NCBI GenBank assembly: GCA_011947345.1
Contig: JAAVTG010000788.1
Span: 1-64,000 of the forward strand
Direction of reading: 5' to 3'
From: Phytophthora quininea
Lineage: Eukaryota; Oomycota; Peronosporomycetes; Peronosporales; Peronosporaceae
DNA length: 64,000 bases
Below are positions 57,043-64,000 of this stretch, in pieces. A program made the translations under genes and the position numbers. Positions within the stretch are counted from its first letter, which is position 1, and each line of letters begins with the position of its first letter. Under the pieces are notes generated by a model. That model ran no database searches. It saw only the letters and a list, made by a program, of their open reading frames with translations, and was not told where the DNA came from.

Positions 57043-58312
57043 ATGAAAGTGGCGACTTGCTGCGCGCCGACCAACATTGCGGTGGTCAAGTACTGGGGCA
57101 AGAACGATGTGGCGTTGAACACGCCGTTGAATTCCTCCGTTAGCGTGACGTTGCATCAGGATCAACTGCGTACGACGACGTCGGTGGCTGGAGATGATAC
57201 ACTCGAGAGTTCTCGACTCTGGCTCAATGGCCAGGAGGAGAAGATCAACAAGCGGGTGGCTACAGTGCTGCAGGAAATGCAGCAATGGGCGTCTCGGGTG
57301 CACAACACTCCGGCAGCGAAAAACCTGCACATTGCGTCCACTAATTCGTTCCCAACGGCTGCCGGTTTGGCGTCTTCCGCTGCAGGATACGCGTGTCTGG
57401 TAGCTGCTTTGGCAGAGTTCTACAATCTCTCCAAGGGCGACGAAGAATTTCCAGGTCAACTGAGTGCAATCGCACGGCAAGGAAGTGGCTCAGCCTGCAG
57501 GAGTTTGGACGGGGGTTCGTCCGATGGCAAAAGGAGAGCAGCTCGATGGACACGACAGTATCGCGGTTCAAGTCGCTGATGAGAAACATTGGCCCAGACT
57601 CTGTGCGGTGGTGTGTATCGTGAACGACGCTGCCAAAGACACGAGCAGTACGACCGGAATGCAGACCACCAAAGCGACGAGTGCGCTGCTGGCGTACAGA
57701 GCCAAGCGCTTGGTGCCGGAGAGGATGAAGACCATGGAGAGAGCCATCCTTGCGCGGGATTTCGAGACGTTTGGCGCGCTCACCATGCAGGAGAGCAACC
57801 AGTTCCACGCGACGTGCCTCGACACGACCCCGCCGATTTTCTATCTGAACGATATCTCTCGGCAGATCATTCGACTGGTACATCGCTACAATGTGCAGGC
57901 TGGACGAGTGCAGGCTGCATACACTTTCGACGCCGGTCCGAACGCCGTCATTTTCGTCGAGGAGCAGCATGTGCAGGAGATTGTGTCGCTTGTGCTGCAC
58001 TGCTTCCCGTTATCCTCTGGTATGCCGGTCAAGTCGTCCATGGCGATCGACCGCACTCCTCCTCACAAGCTGATCGCTAAGCTCGAGAGACCGATCGATG
58101 GCGGGAAAGCTTTCCAAATGCCGCACTACCCCGACGCTGTTAAGATGGTCTACGTGTCTCGCGTTGGCGGGAGCACGCGTGTGTTACCGGCCAATGAAGC
58201 GCTGATCGACTCTGTAACTGGTGACCCGTTGCCGTTTAAAGTTGAGGGGAAGAACGACCGGCCTGCTTTTGGCGACAGCTCTTTCGAAAGACCTTTGAAG
58301 ATCTCGCGCTGA
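57043..58312 (+). CDS. MVD: Mevalonate diphosphate decarboxylase (two frame breaks)
   Basis: MVD makes isopentenyl diphosphate from mevalonate diphosphate in the sterol/isoprenoid pathway and belongs to the GHMP fold. The start at 57043 gives MKVATCCAPTNIAVVKYWGK. The ATP-binding motif is at SFPTAAGLASSAAGYA, and RQGSGSACRS follows. Breaks near 57503 (TT for TTT) and 57535 (GG for GGG) fix as single missing bases, after which HDSIAVQVAD, the helical domain and FDAGPNAVIF follow in the family order. An alternative frame over the last 90 bases is hydrophobic and ends at about 58378; I regard the SSFERPLKISR ending as likelier. Divergent to the KH-like gene. Confidence 0.92.
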
Positions 58313-58635
58313 GCCATGTCGCTACCGCTGCTGCGGCTGTGGCAGTCACTAGTATCGTGTTGCTGCGCAAGTAGGCAGCGAATTTCTGATGAAACTTTTT
58401 GGCGAGGGTCGCGTTGAAGAAAGGGGATCCGCGACCACCGTGCAGCAACTGAATACATCAGATACCATGCGCCACAAGACATATTGGAATGCGCCAACGT
58501 CTTCGTCGATATCTTTCCAAAGACGTCGTCATCTTATTATGAACCAGTTAAGGATTGCCGTCAAGCTGCTCGTCCTGTTTGGCAACATCACCAGCAATGC
58601 GCACTAGTGCTTGCTACCATAATTCTTCATCGCTT
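58313..58635. other. Intergenic between MVD and the first kinase of the cluster
   Basis: No gene stands out. It holds the 3' ends of both converging genes. Confidence 0.5.
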
Positions 58636-59469
58636 TCACCCGAATTGCATGGCCGGATGCGCCATGACCTCGTCGATATTAAACCGCTTGCTTGGGTTGA
58701 TCCGCAGCAGGCCGGTCAGCAGCTGCACGGTCGGTCGGGTAGCTAGGTCGGCCATGTTCCAGGCCTCCAAAATGGAGTCGACGCCGAACTGCTGCAGGAC
58801 GATGAATGCCTTCTCTTTCTCGGCCGCGATGGGCGTCAGTGGCGACCCCGTCAGCAGCACGAACAGGACAATGCCCAGAGACCACACGTCGGCTGCGCGT
58901 GGGTCGTAGCAGTCTCCGGCCACCACCTCCGGGGCCATGTAGTACGCCTTGCCCACACGTTCGCAACACACTCGACTCGCGTCCGTGCTGAGCCCAAAGT
59001 CGCAGATCTTGCACACGCCATCGCGCAGCAGCACGTTCTCCAGCGATAGGTCTCGGTGGGCGATGCCGTTCGAGTGCAGTAAATGCACGCCGCGAACGAT
59101 CTGCGCGAAGACGGTCATGGCTTGCGGCTCTGGCAGACGATGGTTGGGCGCCTGCTCCAGACGCTGCCACAGGTCCCCGCCGTCGCAGAACTCGGAGACC
59201 GCGAACCACGCGTCGTCCTGCTGGAACTGGTGTCTGGTGTGGACGATGTTGTCGTGCGGCCCGAGGGCAGCGAGCACGGCGAGCGTGCGGCTCTCGGTCC
59301 AAGGATTGTCGAGCACCAGATTGTCGGCGAGTGCTCGTCGGGCGAGGTGGAGGTGCACTTGCTTGATGGCGACGGGGGCGTTGTCGTCGAGGGTGTCGAT
59401 GGCGAGCCAGACGTCGCCGAACAGCGCGACGCCGAGCTGCCGCTGCACGAGGTACTGGTCGTGGAACAT
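58636..59469 (-). CDS. Serine/threonine protein kinase 1 of the cluster (CAMK-like)
   Basis: This 277-residue, intronless protein is almost only a kinase domain. It begins YLVQRQLGVALFGDVWLA (Gly-loop with the third glycine replaced), then VAIKQ (ATP lysine), catalytic loop IAHRDLSLENVLL, ICDFGLS, YMAPEVV and DVWSLGIVLFVLLTG. The Asp of HRD and Asn of LEN are present, but the catalytic-loop Lys at HRD+2 is Ser. A C-terminal lobe ends PSKRFNIDEVMAHPAMQFG. There are no regulatory domains. It is one of three neighbouring kinases with the same loop, on the same strand. Confidence is high for the fold and moderate for activity. Confidence 0.9.
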   Translation of the reverse strand: MFHDQYLVQRQLGVALFGDVWLAIDTLDDNAPVAIKQVHLHLARRALADNLVLDNPWTESRTLAVLAALGPHDNIVHTRHQFQQDDAWFAVSEFCDGGDLWQRLEQAPNHRLPEPQAMTVFAQIVRGVHLLHSNGIAHRDLSLENVLLRDGVCKICDFGLSTDASRVCCERVGKAYYMAPEVVAGDCYDPRAADVWSLGIVLFVLLTGSPLTPIAAEKEKAFIVLQQFGVDSILEAWNMADLATRPTVQLLTGLLRINPSKRFNIDEVMAHPAMQFG

Positions 59470-60425
59470 GCTGGTGCTTGCTTGATGTGAACTCGTGGTC
59501 GCAAATTCAAAAGTGGTTCTCGTCCCTCTGAGGACGGACTCCTAGCGTCCCACCAGACACTTTGATGATGCAAGGTGGAAGGATAAGGCTCCAGTAGCAT
59601 TAAGGTGGGGGTGCCAACGAACTGGCCCGACACAAAAGAACTGCTCTGCAGGTAGCTTCCGCAAGTGAACGAACATGTGAATTTGAGCGCAGTCTTTCAA
59701 GATACAGGTAGTCCAACCTACTCGAAGGACTACCAGCTCTCCGATAACTCGTGTTTGGACGCCTCGACCATCGCTCAGACCAAGACATTTCAGCCAAGCT
59801 AGACAATTCAGTCCCATAGACCGGTTGATTAACGTCTTTCTTCATCTTTAACCTTTAAAGGTGTGTGGAGATGCCTCTACCGACGCTGTGATCAATCGAG
59901 CTGGCCCCAGTCGCAGCAAGACGAGCCCGCTCGATCGTCACGTCGCCTTTCTTCAGTTTGTGAGTCACCGCGGGACATTAGAGCTCAATGTCTTGAAATA
60001 CGAGGACAACTTTGGTGTATACTACTAGTAGTATTTTGCTTACGCTGACGAAATCCAACAACGCAGCGGCTTGGGAATGACACAACGCAAGTCTTGGAGG
60101 CATGGCAACTCCCCCTCCCCTCCCCCGCTCGGACACTGGAGACCAAATAGAGAAGCAGGCGCATTGGAGGAGACCGACATGGCTTTTGCGGTGTGAGGCT
60201 GAAGATTGTCGAATGGTCGTCGAGATGAGCAGAGGCAAACTCAGAACTGAGCAGATCTGCTCCGCGTAGCTCCGTGTCACGCTGAGGCGCGCCAATCCCG
60301 GCCGAAGCAAGCTTCAAAGCGTTGCTCTGTGCGTTGATCCCCTTCATTCCACGCGGGCAAGCATGCCGAAAGCCTTCTCCAAAACGGTCTTCAGGAAGAT
60401 TAGCGCCGGCATTTTTCGTTGCTGG
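59470..60425. other. Intergenic between kinases 1 and 2
   Basis: No gene is supported. Short frames only, with a CCCCTCCCC-type run near 60110. Confidence 0.4.
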
Positions 60426-61259
60426 CTACAACGTTTGGAGAAGCGGGTGGGCGAGCACCTCGGCGGCGCTCAACCGCTTGGTCGGGTCTCGCTGCAGCAA
60501 CGCCGTCATGAGGTCGCACGCGGACGCAGACACGAGATCCGCCATCTTCCAGGCCTGCACGACGCGCTGCACGCCGAGCTGCTGGAACGCGGCAAAGTCG
60601 TTCTCCTGTCCGGCGGCGCGCTGCACAAGCGGCGACCCAGTCAGCATAATGAACAGCACGATGCCCAACGACCACATGTCGGCTTGCACTGGCGAGTACA
60701 TTTCTCCCGCCGCCACTTCAGGGGCCATGTAGTAGGACCTACCGACCACCTCGCTGCATCGTTTGTCGGCATTGGTAGCGAGTCCGAGGTCCGCGATCTT
60801 GCAGTGCTTGTCGCGCAGTAGCACATTCTCGAGTGATACATCTCGGTGCGCGAGACCGCTGCTGTGCAGGAAGTGCAGGCCGCTCACAATCTGGCGGAAG
60901 AAAGGAATGGCGTCGGCTTCGGGTAGTCGTCCGTTGGCCCCCTCCAGCACTTTGCTCAGCAGATCTCCCTCCGGACAGTGCTCCATGACGACGAACCACG
61001 ACTCGTTGTGCAGGAATTCCTGGAGGAAGTTGACCACGTTCGGATGCGGCGGCAGTGCCATCAACTTGGTGACGGCGCGTCGTTCGTGGTACGGGTTGTC
61101 GGCGCTCGGGTGCTGCTGCAGTTTGCTGCTTGCGAGCGCCAGCGACGACTGCTTGATGGCCACGAGCTCGTCCAAGCAGAACGTGTCCTCGCAGACACAC
61201 ACGCAACCGTACTGCGCGTCGGCGATCTTGGACTTGAGGCGGTAGCGCTGGCGGATCAT
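60426..61259 (-). CDS. Serine/threonine protein kinase 2 of the cluster
   Basis: This intact, intronless 277-residue kinase starts at 61259 (MIRQRYRLKSKIADAQYGCV); an in-frame ATG at 61343 would add a non-conserved extension. VAIKQ, ALPPHPNVVNF, GLAHRDVSLENVLL, IADLGLA (DLG instead of DFG), YMAPEVAAG and DMWSLGIVLFIMLTG are all present. The catalytic loop again has Ser where Lys is expected. It is clearly a paralogue of kinases 1 and 3. Confidence 0.9.
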   Translation of the reverse strand: MIRQRYRLKSKIADAQYGCVCVCEDTFCLDELVAIKQSSLALASSKLQQHPSADNPYHERRAVTKLMALPPHPNVVNFLQEFLHNESWFVVMEHCPEGDLLSKVLEGANGRLPEADAIPFFRQIVSGLHFLHSSGLAHRDVSLENVLLRDKHCKIADLGLATNADKRCSEVVGRSYYMAPEVAAGEMYSPVQADMWSLGIVLFIMLTGSPLVQRAAGQENDFAAFQQLGVQRVVQAWKMADLVSASACDLMTALLQRDPTKRLSAAEVLAHPLLQTL

Positions 61260-61824
61260 GCTCGGCGTCTTGTCTGCGGCGCTCGGCCACGAGCTCACGT
61301 AAAGTTTGAGCGCGACGACGAAAGCGGAATGACCCGCGAGCACTGCTCGGAGCAGATCCCGATGTCCGCCGGATCAGACGGGGGCCCAGTGGGCTCGTGT
61401 TCAGCCGCGATTTGCACGCATTGCGCATTGCGCAGTGCGTGGCAGGCGAGCACCAGAAAGTATCGCCGCAGGGGGTAACACTTTAACACGAACAAGTTCG
61501 TGACGCCAAAGCGTTAAGCGGGTGTGGGGCTCCGCCATCGCTTCGTGATGGCAAGTTGCTGCGTTAGCAGAATTGCCAGCAAGACCAAGCGCTGGCTGCA
61601 ACCGCAGCAAGCAAGCACTGCTTGGTGGATGGATCCATCTCGCCAAAAAGTTCTTTGTGAGAAAAATCGAAAGATAGGTTGAATTAGATCGAGACAGAGA
61701 CATGGCGTGTTCCGTCATCTTCAGCCTCTCGAAAGGTCGCCAAAAGACTTGCAGGAAGCGCGCTGGTCCTCTGCAATTGCCACCACGCTTTATTTAATAC
61801 TTAAACTAACTTTACATGCCTTCC

Positions 61825-62681
61825 CTAGGGGCTATAAACACTCGTGCTTTCCTGCGTCTGCAGACGCTCGAGCACCTCGTCCGAGCGGAGTCGGTTGGCC
61901 GGACTCAGTCGCAGCAGACCGTCCAGCAGCTCGATCGTGTGGCGGGAAATCTGCGCCGCCAGGCCCACGAGTCCACGACGCGGGCCACGCCCAGCTCGCT
62001 GAACGCCACAAAGGCCTTGTTGCTCTCGCTTGCATTGGCCACGAGCGGCGACCCAGTTAGCATGATGAACAGCATGATGCCGAGCGACCACATGTCGGCC
62101 GCGAACGCGTCGTAGCTCTTGCAGTCGACCACTTCGGGTGCCATGTAGTAGGGTTTCCCCACTGACTCTCCTTCGGCGCGCTGCGGCGTGTCGGTGCTCA
62201 GTCCAAAGTCCCCGACCTTGCACACGCCTTGGCAGTAGAAGACGTTCTCCAACGACAAGTCGCGGTGGGCGATGCCGTGCGCGTGCAGGTAGCGCACGCC
62301 GCTCACGCACTGGCGGAAGAGCTCGAGCGCGTCGAGCTCCGGCAGTCGGTTCTTGGGCGAGCTCTCGAGCACGTCCCAGAGGTCGCCGCCGTTGCAGTAC
62401 TCCATGACCACGCACCACGTGTCGTCGGCGTGCAGGAACTCGCCGCGGAAGTGCACGACGTTGGGGTGCGGCGGCAGCGTCATGAGCCGCGTCACCACGC
62501 GGTGCTCGCTCCACGGGTTGTCGACGTTCGGGTTGAGCTGCAGCGCCCCCACGGCGCGGGCCAGCGACACCTGCTTGAGTGCCACCAGCTCGTCGTCGTG
62601 CAGCGCGTCCTCAAAGAGCCCCACGGGCCCGTAGAGCGCGTCGCTCAGTTGGCGACGTAGACGAAAGCGATCGGCAAACAT
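61825..62681 (-). CDS. Serine/threonine protein kinase 3 of the cluster (one frame break)
   Basis: It starts at 62681 (MFADRFRLRRQLSDALYGPV). Motifs are VALKQ, PPHPNVVHF, IAHRDLSLENVFY, VGDFGLS, YMAPEVV and DMWSLGIMLFIMLTG. At about 61970 the frame changes; the other frame carries the missing end (AQISRHTIELLDGLLRLSP and DEVLERLQTQE, stop at 61825), as in kinases 1 and 2. One missing base is likely. Same family and loop variant as its neighbours. Confidence 0.87.
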
Positions 62682-63884
62682 CTTGACGGGGGCTTGCAGT
62701 CGCTTGCAGATTCGGTTGTGTGGCGCAGGGCTTCACCGTGCAGGGCCGAAAGGGTGCTGCGTTTCAACGGAGCGGGAAATGCTATTGCAGAAGGAATTCG
62801 TTCGCAAGCGCTGGCTTGAAGGCGTACCTACAAACGAACTCCTTGTCGTGTCAAACACGGCCACAAGTGTTGCAGCCGTTCGTGGCACAAGGCTGTCTTC
62901 GCGGCGCTGCGGTCAAGTGCGGGGTTCATGGCGGCGGGGTGCAGTAATAGCTGTAAGTTTTGTCGAGGCCATCGCTGGAGTCGTTGGTGGCTGTGGTGGC
63001 TGCAGTTCGCACGCAGCGGCGACGGTTGAGCGCGCGCGGACTTCGCTTGCGGCGCGGGACTCGTCTGTGAAGCTGATTTCCCCACATAACCGACTGGGCC
63101 CGCAGTGCGGCCTTGCCTCTACAATGCGAACGTGCTGCTCGACTGGAAGTTGGCCGCTTTTCGAGCGCGCGGCCGTGTTGTGCTGCGAGGCGCGTTAAAC
63201 GACAAGTCCAGCGCTCGGCCGGCCTCACACCAGGCGTTGGGCATGGATATGAAGAGGAATTCACCACGGCAAACCGCTTTTGCTGGCGAGATCTATTGCT
63301 ACCAGCGACTGCACGACTCTTCGGCGGCGTGCAACAGCACAACTCACGGGGCTGTTGCAATAGAGCCGTTGAAACCTGCTCTCAAATCGCTTGCAGCGCT
63401 TGACTGCCCAGTGAAGAGTTCGTGGCATGCCGGCGATGACGAATGTCATGCACAGGACGAACTGCAAGGTTCGACGTCCAGGGAATGTGTTTAACCGAAG
63501 AGAGGCAACCCACCAATGCCTCGCCGTACTACCGGTAGGAGTTCTGCGAGCTTGGAGGAACATTAACTTCTGACAGCACAGCGCATTGTTGCCGAGCCTC
63601 GAGCAAACAATCACCTTGATGAGGAAGTGCGAGCAAACCAAACTGGCCACGAGTAGCCGTGCCGGCGGCAGCTACAGGCCCAATGCCCAGCAACCACCAG
63701 GAGCCTCCAGGGTCTGGCTTGGTAAAGTGAAATGCCGAGGCCAAATCTTGTTAACCTTCTAAGCACATGCGCCGTCTACAAGGAACTCGCGGGACGGAGC
63801 GTCCAGTCACGTCTGATGCCTGTTCAAAAGCAACAGCATCCTCTCCGTCAAGCGATGTAACAAGTTTTTCACGCCCTGTGACCC
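62682..63884. other. Non-coding or unassigned stretch before the window end
   Basis: Several open frames run through it on both strands but none carries a domain. Nothing more can be said from sequence. Confidence 0.35.
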
Positions 63885-64000
63885 ACGGCCAGTACTTCGT
63901 GCAGCGGCAGCTCGGCGACGTCTGGGCACCTCCACCTCGCCCGACGAGCACTCGCCGACAATCTGGTGCTCGACAATCCTTGGACCGAGAGCCGCACGCT
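63885..64000 (+). pseudogene. Fourth kinase fragment, plus strand, internally deleted, continuing past the window
   Basis: The text reads as the N-terminus of kinase 1 (QYFVQRQLG), then skips about 25 residues, including the Gly-loop end and the ATP lysine region. It resumes in a different frame as HLARRALADNLVLDNPWTES, which matches kinase 1. The deletion removes the VAIK motif, so this copy cannot bind ATP normally. The rest lies outside the window. Confidence 0.7.

Noticed and set aside
58275..58378. Hydrophobic C-terminal tail for MVD in another frame
   Set aside because: MVD is not known as tail-anchored, and the in-frame ending fits. Noted because of the many frame errors here.
62926..63494. 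Overlapping frames that might be a gene
   Set aside because: No domain, no signal peptide and no consistent start.

Overview
The window is nuclear DNA from an oomycete, most likely Phytophthora or a close relative in the Peronosporales. The evidence is a Crinkler (CRN) effector gene, two GH1 beta-glucosidases beside a GT71-type glycosyltransferase, hAT transposons, GC-rich and tightly packed genes on both strands, and short GT..AG introns of about 60-125 nt, some with a CTAAC-like branch site. I see no rRNA, tRNA or CRISPR.

Layout. 1-735 is a decayed, truncated copy of a coiled-coil gene whose full copy lies inverted at 28.4-30.7 kb. 1361-8954 is a complete-looking 7.6 kb hAT transposon with 13-bp terminal inverted repeats and an 8-bp target duplication. 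It carries its own broken transposase plus two foreign passengers, an intronless eEF3 fragment and a Ser/Gly-rich repeat gene. 9.1-18.2 kb holds RPL4, an unknown gene, and two GH1 genes around a GT71 gene. 19.2-21.1 kb is a Crinkler gene. 22.0-26.8 kb is a second hAT relic, split by a 1.8 kb insertion packed with a TTGGACGC-type motif. 27.7-28.2 kb is a small secreted Gly/Tyr/Trp-rich protein gene, repeated inverted at 43.4-44.0 kb.

From 28.4 kb rightward the genes are mostly housekeeping: a DA1-like LIM peptidase with NZF-type fingers, HSBP1, mitochondrial Hsp70, a p24 cargo receptor, DMAP1/SWC4, a PABPN1-like protein, a ZC3HC1/NIPA-like protein, a TKL kinase with tandem KSGALDMRY repeats, BAP31, STRAP, an RIIa/EF-hand protein, a J-domain protein, a KH-like protein and mevalonate diphosphate decarboxylase. 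At 36.2-37.8 kb, four 5'-only gene fragments flank the p24 gene. The right end (58.6-64.0 kb) is a cluster of three intronless protein kinases plus a fourth broken copy. All three fuller copies have Ser in place of the catalytic-loop Lys.

Many otherwise well-conserved genes (mtHsp70, PABPN1-like, MVD, DA1-like, TKL kinase and others) each carry one or two single-base frame breaks, often in homopolymers. Nearly all look like missing bases. I read most of these as residual sequencing errors rather than pseudogenes, and each is flagged in its entry. The transposon passengers and the 5'-only fragments are broken in ways this cannot explain.
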